A stretch of 64,000 nucleotides of DNA, from the NCBI RefSeq assembly GCF_029203305.1, contig NC_089466.1, forward strand, positions 1,054,001-1,118,000, read 5' to 3'. A program made the translations under genes and the position numbers. Below, one piece after another: positions 1 to 9,716 of the stretch. Each line of letters starts with the position of its first letter. Position 1 is the stretch's first letter. Under the pieces are notes generated by a model, which made no database searches, was not told the DNA's origin, and saw only the letters and a list, made by a program, of their open reading frames with translations. Origin of the DNA: Yamadazyma tenuis (lineage: Eukaryota > Ascomycota > Pichiomycetes > Serinales > Debaryomycetaceae).

Positions 1-183
1 GAAATTCTTGAAAAACGAGTTGGCACGAAACAAATCCAACACCTCTTCCACAATGTCATACTCTTGTTCGGTGGGGTATGAAGGTCCTCTAAACTTGGTC
101 TTGAAAGGTAACAACACCATGTTTCCCACGGTCCGGTTAGAGGTGTCACTCTCACTCAAAAACGTCGAATGGTATGCTGGCAT
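1..183 (-). CDS. ARC18: Arp2/3 complex subunit Arc18 (ARPC3), 5' part only
   Basis: The first 61 codons of a gene running off the left edge of the window. The reverse complement from the ATG at 183 starts MPAYHSTFLSESDT and continues through a VLLPFKTKFRGP stretch to LDLFRANSFFKNF, which is the conserved N-terminus of the ARPC3/Arc18 family. Arc18 is the 18-21 kDa structural subunit of the Arp2/3 complex, which nucleates branched actin at cortical patches for endocytosis. The frame stays open to base 1 and the family is about 180 residues, so roughly two thirds of the gene lies outside. It is divergent from ROM2, with about 340 bp between the two ATGs. No internal defect is visible. The family identification is strong; only the truncation by the window limits it. 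Confidence 0.93.
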   Translation of the reverse strand, partial: MPAYHSTFLSESDTSNRTVGNMVLLPFKTKFRGPSYPTEQEYDIVEEVLDLFRANSFFKNF

Positions 184-523
184 ATTGTGTAGCTAGTCAG
201 GCAAGGGAGTTTTGATGTAAACGTTCGCGCACTGCTCGCATGAAATTTTTCCACCTAGTACGTTTAGTAAGTTATCCGCAACAGTGACCAACCCCAAACA
301 CACCAGTTATCCACTTCCGTGTGCCTCTAGTGTTGATTGCATTCCTGGATCGTGAAACGTGTTTCTTTGATAGTCCCCAGGCCCAAACACCCGCCGTTTC
401 CAGTCTTTGTCTACCTTGTGTTTCTGTCCTCGTCTTATCGTCTTGTGGTGATTCGTTAAGCACAGAATCTATTTTCCTTTGTCCGGTTCTCCGTGCAATA
501 TCTGTGTTCATTTCCCCGTCACT
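184..523. promoter_or_regulatory. Divergent ARC18/ROM2 intergenic region
   Basis: About 340 bp separate the ARC18 and ROM2 start codons and must hold both promoters and 5' leaders. Open frames crossing it do not resemble genes. The ROM2 frame stays open back to a TTG at 479, but the first ATG is at 524. No clear TATA box or known operator was recognised. Confidence 0.5.
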
Positions 524-3500
524 ATGTCACAAGGAAACCATCCTTACCGCAAGCAAACCCAGACGGTTAACATACCCGATCACTTGCTTCCCCAAATCTT
601 TGTGGACCAACAGCAGCGACCAAAAGGTCCACAGGAGTTGGGCGCTAATGGGCAGGGCCAGCCTCGTGCCAACAAGCCGTATCCACGAGTAAACACGTCT
701 ACCGCCGTGTCGCCAGCAGGGCCCGAGGTTGCTCCTTTTCAGTCTCCCGTGTTGCAACACTATCACGAACAACAACTGCAACAGCAGCAGGCACCGTACC
801 CTATTGATACCGAGTATCCTTCGAGGTTCCACCCTGTGCCCCAGCAACTGCAGCTGCAGCCCGTGCTGCCGGTGAACCAACAGCACCAGCCCATGGTTCC
901 GTACCAGTATTCCCCGGTGCAGCAGTTTCCTGTTCATCAGCAGCCGATATCGCCTGCCAAGCAGCAGTTTTCACCTGTCAAACAGCAATTCCAGCCGGTT
1001 TCTCAGCACCTTCCAGGCCAAAACCCCCAACATCCACCAGTTCAACACCCCCAACATCTCCCAGGCCAACATCTCCCAGGCCAACACCCCCAACATCCGC
1101 CCCAGCAGCATCCGTACCACAACGGCAACGGCGTCAGAACAGCCTCAGCCTCGTCCCTCACCTACAGAAAACAAAACTCTTCTCAGGACTCGTTCAAGTA
1201 CTCTCGCCAAAATTCCAACGGGTACAATGATCCAAATCAGCAGTACAACCAACAGTTTCTGCAACAACCCCAACCACTCCAGCACCGGCCCATCCGCAAA
1301 CCTCCTGGTAACACTGCTCCCGTCGAAAATAGAAGAATTGTCTCGACTCCTTCGGTTCCTCAATTGGCTCCGACAAACTCAAAGTTCGACAACCGTACCA
1401 AGTCTTTGTCGTCAATGCTGCAAAAGTACCAGGGAACGTACCAGCAACCGCACATGCAGCCCATTCAGCAGGGCCAGCCAATGAAGCCCAGCCATAATTC
1501 CAAACTGTCGGTTTCAGGCTCTTCGTCCTCTTCTAACTCCAGTTCTAATATCCACCATTCTTTCTCATTGTCGTCCAAATCGAGGTCTTTTACGTCGTTG
1601 AGTAAACTCTCGTCATTATCAACCAAGAAATTCAATTCTTCTGCCTCGTCACAGGGGAAGCCTGTGGATAGAACCGTGTCATCGGGTACCATTGCTTCCA
1701 GCAGAACCATAATCCAAATGTCTAAAAAACCCCTGGTGTATCCCGCCATGTTATCTCGTGTGGCTCGCGTGTTCAGAGAATCTATTTTCTTGACCATCAA
1801 CACCAAAGATGGGTTGGAATACCACGACACATTCACCGGGAAGATGGCCGTGGATATCATCTGTCGAATCATCAGGACTAATGATAGAAACTTGGCCTTG
1901 TTGCTTGGACGGTCCTTGGACTCTCAAAAATTCTTTCATGATGTCACTTATCAGCACCGTTTAAGAGATTCCATTCACGAAGTGTATGCGTTCAATCACA
2001 TATACTCGGATGTTGAGTTGTATGAGAATAGTATTCCTGGAAGCAACCCTGATTTGCATTGGAACAACGGTCTACCATCCACCACCTCACTTCAATCGAC
2101 AGCCTCCAACGGCTTGACTGCTGAACAGTCTCCTATCTCCGGTACCGGGGTCAATGGTGTGTTTACTATTTTGACAGACTGCTACTCGCCAACATGTTCC
2201 AGAAACCTGTTGTGTTACAGTATTGCTTGTCCTCGAAGGCTTGAGCAGCAAGCAAGGTTGAATATGAAACCGCAAGGTGGTCTTCAAAGAGCTGTTTCCA
2301 GATTATCGCTCCATGACCAAGATGAAACCAAGTCTTTGTGGCATGAAACCGTTCCTAAGTCGGTGTTGGATAAGTTGGACAAGCTTGAGAAGATGAGACA
2401 AGAGTTGATTTACGAGTTCATTTACACAGAAAGGGATTATGTTAAGGACTTAGAGTTCATGACTGACTTCTACATCATGCCATTGAGAAATCCCTCCAAT
2501 AATATTATCCCTGAAAGAGAACGTGAAGTATTTATCCGGACTGTGTTTGGAGGTGTGAGCGATTTGTTGAGATTGGCCAAGAGCATAAGTGAAGCTTTGA
2601 CACGAAGACAACAGCAGCAAAAGCCAGTGATTCAGACCATCGCTGATGTGTTCTTGCAGTTTGTTGATAAGTTTGAGCCTTTTATTCAATACAGTGGAAA
2701 TAAGGTGTTTGCCAGTTTTGAACATGAAAGACAGCAGCAAGTTAATATGAGATATGCAAGCTTTTTGGATGCCATTGAAAAACGGCCTGAAAGTAGAAAG
2801 CAGGATTTATCTTCTTTCTTAATCAAAGGTATTCAAAGACCCGCTAGGTATCAGTTGTTATTGGGTGGGATTTTGAAAAACACCCAGCCTGACTCTCCCG
2901 ATTACCCAGATTTACTCAAAGCCAAAGAAGAAATCGAGAAGATTTTGGGCAAGATTAATATTCAGACTGGTGAGTCCACCGATCGTCATAAGATCATGGT
3001 TTTGCATAGGCTTTTGGGTAAGCAGACTTTGGAAGATAAGTATAACTTCAAGTTATCCTATAACAACAGAATCATTTACCAAGTCACTTTGAACAGAAAA
3101 AGAGATAATGAAAAAATTGATTTGTACTTGTTTGAACATGCTTTATTGTTGGTGAAGCACAAGATCCAGAATAAGAGAGAACAATACAAGGTTTTCGAGA
3201 AGCCTATCTACTTGCCTTTGTTATTTGTTAACAGTGGATATGACATTCCCACCTTCCGGACGGTGATTAACTCACGGATCAATGGCTCGATCATGAGCGA
3301 ATCAAAGGCCAAGGTTGATTCGATTAACACCAAATTACAAATCAATTTCATGGGGTTGGGAAGTCAACAAGTACATACGACATTGAATGCTGATGATGTG
3401 GCCAATCAAAACCAAGTATTGTCCCAAATCAGCTCACAGCAAAAGAAAATAATGGCAAAGTATGATATCTTCTCGTTATCTAAATACGAAACAAGAAGGT

Positions 3501-4462
3501 TTACTGGTAATAACAAAATCAACTGTGCAGTTCCGTGCTATGGGGGTAAAAAGCTTCTTTACGGTACAGATTCAGGTGTTTGGGTTTCAACGGTAAGAAC
3601 CATTAGCATCACCAACAATGAAAAGATTTGCTCGGATCCAACTTTGGTAATTTCGAAGGAATACGTGACCCAAATTGAAGTGTTGGTAGAATATTCCAAG
3701 CTTTTGGTATTGTCTGACAAATCATTATTCGAGTTTGATTTAAGCTGTACCGATTCGTTGGATCATGCCAAAAACACCCGTTCAGGACGGTTGATTTTGT
3801 CTCATGTAAGTTCCTTTAAAACGGGAATCTGCGATGGGAAGTTGTTGGTTTGTTGTATCAAGCAAGGAAACAACCATTCAATCAACATCTTCGAACCACC
3901 AAACCCATTTGATAAGAACAAAAACAGGAACAAAAAGTATGATATTCGGGAAATAACCTTCAGCAGTGACCCTATTTCGATCTCGTTCTTGAGAACTCGT
4001 TTGTGTATTGGATGTACCAAAGGATTTGAAATTTTATCGATGGAAGATGGCAAGAAAGAGCCGATTTTGGACGAAGCTGATCCATCGCTTGACTTTGCCA
4101 CGCAAAAGGAGATTGTTAATCCTCTTGCAATCCACCGGTTGGGCAAGGACTTTTTGTTGTCATACTCGGAATTCTCGTTTCTTATCAATCGGAATGGATG
4201 GAGAACCAAGCATGACTGGGGGATTTTCTGGGAAGGAAACCCAACGAACATTGCGTTGTTTTATCCATACTTGTTATCATTTGAATCAAATTTTATTGAG
4301 ATTCGGGACCTAAAGACCACCTATTTAATACGGGCTTTGATAGGAGAAAACATTCGGTTTTTGCATTCTAATGAGCACGAGGCGATGTACGCTTGTGAAG
4401 AAGGAGGATACGACGTTATTGTATCAATTGACTTTTTGAATTTGAAACCCAAAGAAAAGTAA
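524..4462 (+). CDS. ROM2: Rho1 guanine-nucleotide exchange factor, ROM1/ROM2 family
   Basis: A 1312-residue protein in the family order DEP, RhoGEF (DH), PH, CNH. Rom2 loads GTP onto Rho1 at the plasma membrane and drives the cell-wall integrity/Pkc1 pathway and glucan synthesis. The first 290 residues are Gln/Pro/His-rich and disordered, then a Ser-rich stretch. A DEP domain covers about 404-490 (VARVFRESIF, then RTNDRNLALLLGR). The DH domain starts near 624 with LIYEFIYTERDYVKDL and contains FLIKGIQRPARYQLLL. A PH-like region follows (about 850-990), then a citron-homology domain from about 995 (CAVPCYGGKKLLYGT) to the end. Length is close to baker's yeast Rom2. The ATG at 524 is the first in frame. 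Short imperfect tandem repeats (QHPQHLPGQH type, around 1020-1110) suggest a length-variable segment. ROM1 and ROM2 cannot be separated by eye; one ROM2-like gene is usual in this clade. Confidence 0.93.
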   Translation: MSQGNHPYRKQTQTVNIPDHLLPQIFVDQQQRPKGPQELGANGQGQPRANKPYPRVNTSTAVSPAGPEVAPFQSPVLQHYHEQQLQQQQAPYPIDTEYPSRFHPVPQQLQLQPVLPVNQQHQPMVPYQYSPVQQFPVHQQPISPAKQQFSPVKQQFQPVSQHLPGQNPQHPPVQHPQHLPGQHLPGQHPQHPPQQHPYHNGNGVRTASASSLTYRKQNSSQDSFKYSRQNSNGYNDPNQQYNQQFLQQPQPLQHRPIRKPPGNTAPVENRRIVSTPSVPQLAPTNSKFDNRTKSLSSMLQKYQGTYQQPHMQPIQQGQPMKPSHNSKLSVSGSSSSSNSSSNIHHSFSLSSKSRSFTSLSKLSSLSTKKFNSSASSQGKPVDRTVSSGTIASSRTIIQMSKKPLVYPAMLSRVARVFRESIFLTINTKDGLEYHDTFTGKMAVDIICRIIRTNDRNLALLLGRSLDSQKFFHDVTYQHRLRDSIHEVYAFNHIYSDVELYENSIPGSNPDLHWNNGLPSTTSLQSTASNGLTAEQSPISGTGVNGVFTILTDCYSPTCSRNLLCYSIACPRRLEQQARLNMKPQGGLQRAVSRLSLHDQDETKSLWHETVPKSVLDKLDKLEKMRQELIYEFIYTERDYVKDLEFMTDFYIMPLRNPSNNIIPEREREVFIRTVFGGVSDLLRLAKSISEALTRRQQQQKPVIQTIADVFLQFVDKFEPFIQYSGNKVFASFEHERQQQVNMRYASFLDAIEKRPESRKQDLSSFLIKGIQRPARYQLLLGGILKNTQPDSPDYPDLLKAKEEIEKILGKINIQTGESTDRHKIMVLHRLLGKQTLEDKYNFKLSYNNRIIYQVTLNRKRDNEKIDLYLFEHALLLVKHKIQNKREQYKVFEKPIYLPLLFVNSGYDIPTFRTVINSRINGSIMSESKAKVDSINTKLQINFMGLGSQQVHTTLNADDVANQNQVLSQISSQQKKIMAKYDIFSLSKYETRRFTGNNKINCAVPCYGGKKLLYGTDSGVWVSTVRTISITNNEKICSDPTLVISKEYVTQIEVLVEYSKLLVLSDKSLFEFDLSCTDSLDHAKNTRSGRLILSHVSSFKTGICDGKLLVCCIKQGNNHSINIFEPPNPFDKNKNRNKKYDIREITFSSDPISISFLRTRLCIGCTKGFEILSMEDGKKEPILDEADPSLDFATQKEIVNPLAIHRLGKDFLLSYSEFSFLINRNGWRTKHDWGIFWEGNPTNIALFYPYLLSFESNFIEIRDLKTTYLIRALIGENIRFLHSNEHEAMYACEEGGYDVIVSIDFLNLKPKEK

Positions 4463-4634
4463 GTAAAAATATATGCTTTGATCGAATAAAGTTGTAACAT
4501 ACTTTTCAAAAACCGTTCCGGGGTTGGGCTTTCATGAATATAGCAATTTTTGAAAAGTTTACAGAAATGGCTGCGAAAAAGTTTGGAGTCATATATGTAT
4601 TTAGGAAAAATAAAAAGGCGTAGTTAATAAATTT

Positions 4635-5387
4635 TCATACTGTAGAGAATGGCTGCGTTTCTCCTTCGCCAGTAAAAAACTTGCCGGTATCAGTTGGGGT
4701 AATTTTCTCAATCACTGACAAACATCTAGAGACAGCTTTTTCTGGAGACAGAAATGCCTCGGGTGGAAGCAAATGCTTGATCGGGGCCGTAAAGTCGGTA
4801 TCAACCAACCCTGGGCATAACAAGATAGTGACCGAATCTTTGATCAATTCTACTTCAGAGCCGGCATTCTCTTGTGAAACCTGAATTCCAAAGTGGTTGA
4901 GAGCGGCCTTAGAAGCGCTATAAGCATTCCCACCAATATGGTGACCCATCTGCCCAACTGAAGATGAGACAAGCACAATTTTTTTGATACCTTCACCTTT
5001 GAAGATGTATTGGTAAGCTGCTTTGTAGGATTTTGCCGGGCCACCAACATTGATTTCGAGTATCTCTTTATAAGTATCAACATCATAAGCATAAGAAGGT
5101 GCCAAAGAAGGAGGACCAGCTATACCAGCATTGTGAATAAATACATCAATACCATTGGGAGCCAATGATTCAAGGGCTTTGAATGAATCCTCAAACTTAG
5201 CCCAAGTATCTTGCATATCAATCAAAAAAGTCTTTACATTTGATCCAAGCGCTTGCAACTTTTTTGCAGACTCTTCAGATCTGGCAGTACCAATAACCAA
5301 ATTGGCTTTGTTTGCACTCAATGACTTGGCGAAGGCAAAGCCAATTCCTCTGGTTGCACCAACAATTAAATACGTAGTGGAAGTCAT
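4635..5387 (-). CDS. Short-chain dehydrogenase/reductase
   Basis: A 250-residue classical SDR. The Rossmann glycine motif is VGATRGIG (residues 9-16), the NAG motif is at 86-88, Ser 141-143 lies before the catalytic YSASK (Tyr156, Lys160). The arrangement GARSEES after the second strand suggests NADPH preference. It most resembles the yeast YIR035C/YIR036C (NRE1/IRC24) type and related fungal carbonyl reductases. The substrate cannot be read from sequence. It is tail-to-tail with ROM2 and has a long (about 1 kb) upstream region containing a CGG/CCG inverted motif and a TATTTATA-like box near 5427, as expected for an inducible reductase. The ATG at 5387 places the glycine motif where the family has it. 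Confidence 0.85.
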   Translation of the reverse strand: MTSTTYLIVGATRGIGFAFAKSLSANKANLVIGTARSEESAKKLQALGSNVKTFLIDMQDTWAKFEDSFKALESLAPNGIDVFIHNAGIAGPPSLAPSYAYDVDTYKEILEINVGGPAKSYKAAYQYIFKGEGIKKIVLVSSSVGQMGHHIGGNAYSASKAALNHFGIQVSQENAGSEVELIKDSVTILLCPGLVDTDFTAPIKHLLPPEAFLSPEKAVSRCLSVIEKITPTDTGKFFTGEGETQPFSTV

Positions 5388-6407
5388 TTGGTTTTGTTGA
5401 TGGAGACATACAGAGAGATTTCAAGAGTATTTATAGTGGGTATTAAAAGGCTGCTTTTTACCTAATATGTGCCAACGCGCAGCAATTAAACGGAGACGGT
5501 GATTCTACTGAGCCTCCGCCGCGAAGTTTCGGCCGCCAAGTTGGCCGCAAAAAACTGTGACTGCGAGAGACTCATGTATACTTCAATCTATCTTCGCTCC
5601 TAAGGCATCTCATAGCTGTACAAGTACAGGAGTGTTGAATGAGAGAACATAGTTTATAAAACTATACGTACACCGAAAGTAAATGTGCAATTTGTGCAGC
5701 TAGCCACAGAGAACTGGGTCCCACTAGCCCTCAACCACTTGTAGGACAGCTCAAAATACTGCTTTTCACGATAATCTCCCTTAAAGGTATACTCCTAGGA
5801 CTGTAAATTTGCTCAATCTACACAGCACTGCTATTACTTCAACTTCAACATTCTTTCTACTTACCTCCTTCCCTTTATTGATCCTTATACCAAAATCAGT
5901 TTATGCAAATCCTTCTCAACTGCTATTGGAGAGCAGGTTAATTACTGATGTCTTTGATTTGTATTTGTAACAAGACTTCTTAGTACACATACGGGAATAA
6001 ATAACATGTAACCTGTTGTCAGGAGGAAAGTGGAGGAAATAGCTCTGAATAAGAGGCATTCCGGTATCAGGCCTAATTTGAGTCTGACACTTGCTCCTTT
6101 GAGGTATATACTGTATAACCATCATTCTGGCTCTTTAAATGTAGGAACAAACTCCTACCCGGCCATAACAGCTTCAGATACGGTTGCTTCCCCTAACCAA
6201 ATAAAAAATATTGCATTCATCCTGAAACCATGTGGGACATGGTAATGAATGGATAAACAGATCAAATTTACAGTTTAATTAATACCATGGGCTTCCGGGG
6301 CCATTACCATAATCAGATGCAAAATAGCACAAGTTGATGCTGGTTCACGCACATCGGCCCGTCGACTCAATGCGACCAAAACAATTATTTTCACTTTCTT
6401 CACCGAC
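5388..6407. promoter_or_regulatory. 1.0 kb divergent region between SDR gene and elongase gene
   Basis: No gene-like frame is visible; the open frames here are short and lack ATG starts or family resemblance. Near the SDR gene is a GC-rich patch (about 5515-5552) holding CGGCCGCCAAGTTGGCCG, an inverted CGGCC/GGCCG pair typical of zinc-cluster factor sites, and a TATTTATA-like box near 5427. The rest is AT-rich and unremarkable, and no tRNA-like sequence was seen. Confidence 0.45.
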
Positions 6408-7412
6408 ATGAACTTCGAAGTCTCGTATCCATCAGTCGAAAGACCATTTGGCGTCCACTTATGGCCCATTTTTGACTACGCATTCGAACGCGTGGTGGGC
6501 TATCCCGCCACTCAGTTTGAGTTTCTCCACAACCAGACATTCTTGGCCAACGGCTACCATGCGGTGGGTGTCATCATTGTCTACTACCTTGTCATTTTTG
6601 GCGGACGCTTTGTCATGACCACCCTCGACGTGCCGGCGCTTAAGTTGAACTTGTTGTTCCAGTTGCACAACCTCGTATTGACGGCGGGGTCAGGGATTTT
6701 GTTATTGTTGTCGATTGAACAAGTTTTGCCCATCATCGTGAAGGATGGGATTTTTGGGGCGATCTGCTACGAAACCGCGTTTACCCAGAAGTTGGTAACT
6801 CTCTACTACTTGAATTACCTCACCAAGTACTTAGAGCTTGTGGATACGGTATTTTTGGTGTTGAAGCGCAAAAAGTTGTTGTTTTTGCACGTCTACCACC
6901 ACGGCGCCACCGCGCTCTTGTGCTACACCCAGTTGGTAGGGTACACGGCGGTAGAATGGGTGCCTATTACTTTGAATCTCACGGTGCACGTGGTGATGTA
7001 CTGGTACTATTTCCTCTCTGCTCGGGGCATTCGTGTGTGGTGGAAGGAATGGGTAACCCGGATCCAGATTGTGCAGTTTGTCATTGACTTGGTATTTATC
7101 TATTTTGCCACCTACACCCACTTTGCATTTGCGTACTTCCCCAACGTGCCACAATATGGTAAGGACTGTTACGGGTCGGAAGTTGCTGCTGTCTACGGGG
7201 TGTTGATCATTACCAGCTACTTGCTTTTGTTTATCTCCTTTTACTTTAGCGTGTACCGCGGAAAGTCGAAGAAGGTTGCCACTGCCATTGCCACTGCCAG
7301 TGCTACCAATGACGTTAAGCCCACTGCCACTACCAGTGGCAGTACCACTGGTAGTACCACTGGTAGTACTGCCAAGAAGCATGTCACCAAGCTGAAGTCC
7401 AGGAAGGCTTAA
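6408..7412 (+). CDS. FEN1: Very-long-chain fatty acid elongase (ELO family, ELO2/FEN1-like)
   Basis: A 334-residue ELO-family condensing enzyme of the ER membrane, which adds two-carbon units from malonyl-CoA to acyl-CoA for sphingolipid fatty acids. The signature histidine box HVYHHG is at 161-166, preceded by [13 protein letters not shown] and followed by [20 protein letters not shown], both hallmark ELO blocks very close to baker's yeast Elo2. Several hydrophobic segments fit the seven-pass fold. The C-terminal tail is low-complexity ([10 protein letters not shown], then repeated GSTT units, about 287-320) and ends in basic residues near the usual ER-retrieval position. The first ATG, at 6408, matches the family N-terminus. 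No CTG codon was seen in the conserved core. ELO2 and ELO3 types are not fully separable by eye; the ELO2/FEN1 match is closest. Confidence 0.9.
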   Translation: MNFEVSYPSVERPFGVHLWPIFDYAFERVVGYPATQFEFLHNQTFLANGYHAVGVIIVYYLVIFGGRFVMTTLDVPALKLNLLFQLHNLVLTAGSGILLLLSIEQVLPIIVKDGIFGAICYETAFTQKLVTLYYLNYLTKYLELVDTVFLVLKRKKLLFLHVYHHGATALLCYTQLVGYTAVEWVPITLNLTVHVVMYWYYFLSARGIRVWWKEWVTRIQIVQFVIDLVFIYFATYTHFAFAYFPNVPQYGKDCYGSEVAAVYGVLIITSYLLLFISFYFSVYRGKSKKVATAIATASATNDVKPTATTSGSTTGSTTGSTAKKHVTKLKSRKA

Positions 7413-8540
7413 GTCCCTGTCAGCGGTATTCTCGGCAGCCGGGATCGGTTGGATCTCCAATTTGTGTATAGCCGCTCTAATATAAGTCTAGACAAATTTT
7501 GCCAGCAGCCGTGCGATCCGCACCGGAGATATTCACGGGGTTAACTGGCGGGTACCATTTTGTTTTGGGAGATAAGGAGTATCTAATACCACCAAAACCA
7601 TTCGGACCATCACCACTACTCCCTGTAGTCTTTAGGTGGGTGTCCTGGAGTTATAGAAAACTGTGCCATTAAAAACGGGAGAGCAACGGCTGAACAATTC
7701 CGGCCGCAAGGCTTACTCATTTTGACACTCGAGGTTCTCCTATTCCTGTTAGCGCGGGTGAATGTCCGTCGGCACCCGTCGAGGAATGGCAGGCAACTGC
7801 CCCATATAATCGGCATTAATCTGCGGCCGCACCCATTATTTTCAGGACATCGCCATGCATACGTCCACGCAACGCACGTAAGGCAAAATTGTCCACTTCC
7901 TTTCGGGATCTACGGTGAACTCGCCCATGATGTTTACGACCGCCCTGGCATGCAAAGACCCTGTTGTATCCTGTCTGCGCACCCGTTGTATCCGTAGACG
8001 GTCGGCAAAACTCGATGGGCCTCCATACGGCCCGCCTTTGGAACTAGCCGATCCCCACTGATCTCACGCAATCTCCCAAAACCATCGGCCAGTGCGCGCG
8101 GCTGCAACACTGACATTTATCCCAACCGGAGCCCGGAAACTTTTCTTTCCGTGCCCGCTTTTCACCCGTCCGTACTAGAGGGGGGAACAACGGTTCGACC
8201 TTGACGGGTGAGAAGGCACTAACCTCAACCCACTATCGAATCACCAAAACACATAAAATTAACTTCCAGATAACCCCTTTACCCATCCACCCAACTCTCA
8301 TATCAACCCTCTCTCCTTCTCTCCCACCCCTTACCACAACTCCTCGGCCACTCCTAAATAGTTGCTTCATCCCAATAAAGAAGGCGCGGCCCTACCCGCT
8401 TCTTCCAGTTCCAGCCTTCCCAGATTCATGGACCGTCCTGATAAGAAGGGCGCGACAACCCGCCACTCAACATATTTATACATAAGCAACGACTCTGGCT
8501 GCGATTCGTTTTTTTGCCGTGTATACCTGAACGTTTCCCA
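7413..8540. promoter_or_regulatory. 1.1 kb upstream region of the STP-type zinc-finger gene
   Basis: No credible gene. Unlike most gaps in this window it is GC-rich and pyrimidine-rich on the plus strand, especially 8230-8350 with long C/T/A runs. A TATTTATA box at 8473-8480 lies about 60 bp before the ATG at 8541, and an AGGGG stress-type element sits near 8178. A long, structured upstream region is common for regulated transcription-factor genes. Confidence 0.45.
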
Positions 8541-9590
8541 ATGGTTTTATTAGTGTTGCCCCACCCGGCGATGGCCACCACAACGTCATCTCCAACATCG
8601 GCACCTGTCACCACTGCCACTACCAACCCTGGCTCCGTGCCCGTGCCCGTGCCAGCCCAGACGGCTGACCAAAACGTCGTTTCTGGAAGCCGCTTACCAT
8701 CATTTGCTTCTCTCCAGTTGCCCAGCTCCAACCCCCTGTCTGCCCTGGCATCCCGGAACTCCAGCACTTACTCCTCCACCTATTCACCCACCTATACCAC
8801 GGCTCCCACTGCCGTCACTGCGACTACCACCGCTAGTGCCACTACCGCTCTTACCGGCGACAAAATCATTCTCCCATCCATTTCCAATCTTAACCTCCCT
8901 TTGGGAACTGTGGGCCCGGTGCCTGCCCTCCAGCCCGCTTTCAGGGCAACCACTCCCCCTGCCATGTTCAAACAACTGCCCTCCCAGACCTCTAACGTGC
9001 TGCCACTTCTGCTGGCACCCGGCTCCAGCCCCCGCCTGACGAGCCCCAGCACCGCCACCACGCCAGAGGTCGATGACATAGTCGACAAAGCCACCACTCT
9101 CGAGGCCGACGACAATATTAATGCCAGGAAGTGGAAGCCCAGGAAAAAACGCCAGTGTCCAGAGTGCAAACAATACTTTTCCAATTTGGCAACACACAAA
9201 AGTACCCACTTGAACCCGGCTTCTAGGCCCCATATCTGCGAGTACTGTTCCAGAGGATTCGCTCGGCCGAACGACTTGTTTCGCCACGTCAAGTGCCACT
9301 GGAAGGAAATCGGCTCGGATAAGGGCCAGTTCAAGTGTCCGTACAAGAGCCATAGCTCGGGCGATCACTGTGGCCACACGTCGGGGATCTTCTCCCGGTG
9401 TGACACTTTCAAGAACCACTTGAAGGCCATCCACTTCCAGTACCCGCTGGGCACCAAGAAAGACCAACGTCAACATACAGGCGGCACCTGTCGTATGTGC
9501 CAGGACCAGTTTGGAACTGTGGACGAGTGGTTAAGCGAACACTTGGAAAAAAATCGGTGCCCTTATGCCAACGATTTGAAGAAGAAGTAG
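8541..9590 (+). CDS. STP-family C2H2 zinc-finger transcription factor
   Basis: A 349-residue protein with an N-terminal Ser/Thr/Pro/Ala-rich disordered half and a C-terminal zinc-finger block. Finger 1 (about 205-226) contains CPEC then FSNLATHKSTH. Finger 2 follows with CEYCSRGFARPNDLFRH. The third element has the STP hallmark GIFSRCDTFKNHLKAIHF and a last CRMCQ...H unit. Stp1/Stp2 act in the SPS amino-acid sensing pathway, while Stp3/Stp4 are poorly characterised relatives. The N-terminus carries two LPSxxSL-like motifs (LPSFASL, LPSISNL) and no obvious Ssy5-cleavage region, so it looks more like Stp3/Stp4. The frame opens at TTG 8514; ATGs are at 8541 and 8571, and either could be used. 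At least seven CTG codons fall in the disordered half, which would change its composition to Ser if the CUG-Ser code applies. Confidence 0.85.
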   Translation: MVLLVLPHPAMATTTSSPTSAPVTTATTNPGSVPVPVPAQTADQNVVSGSRLPSFASLQLPSSNPLSALASRNSSTYSSTYSPTYTTAPTAVTATTTASATTALTGDKIILPSISNLNLPLGTVGPVPALQPAFRATTPPAMFKQLPSQTSNVLPLLLAPGSSPRLTSPSTATTPEVDDIVDKATTLEADDNINARKWKPRKKRQCPECKQYFSNLATHKSTHLNPASRPHICEYCSRGFARPNDLFRHVKCHWKEIGSDKGQFKCPYKSHSSGDHCGHTSGIFSRCDTFKNHLKAIHFQYPLGTKKDQRQHTGGTCRMCQDQFGTVDEWLSEHLEKNRCPYANDLKKK

Positions 9591-9716
9591 GGCGTCTGCT
9601 CTGTTATGAACTATATGACCTATGTATATTATGTATATATCAATGTATGAATGAAACTACATTGTGGTTGCGCGCTGTTTGTGCACACCCAGTTTTCGCA
9701 GCCAATTCAAAAAACA

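Noticed and set aside
6030..6245. 71-codon frame upstream of the elongase gene
   Set aside because: It starts at a GTG codon, lacks family resemblance and lies in presumed promoter DNA.
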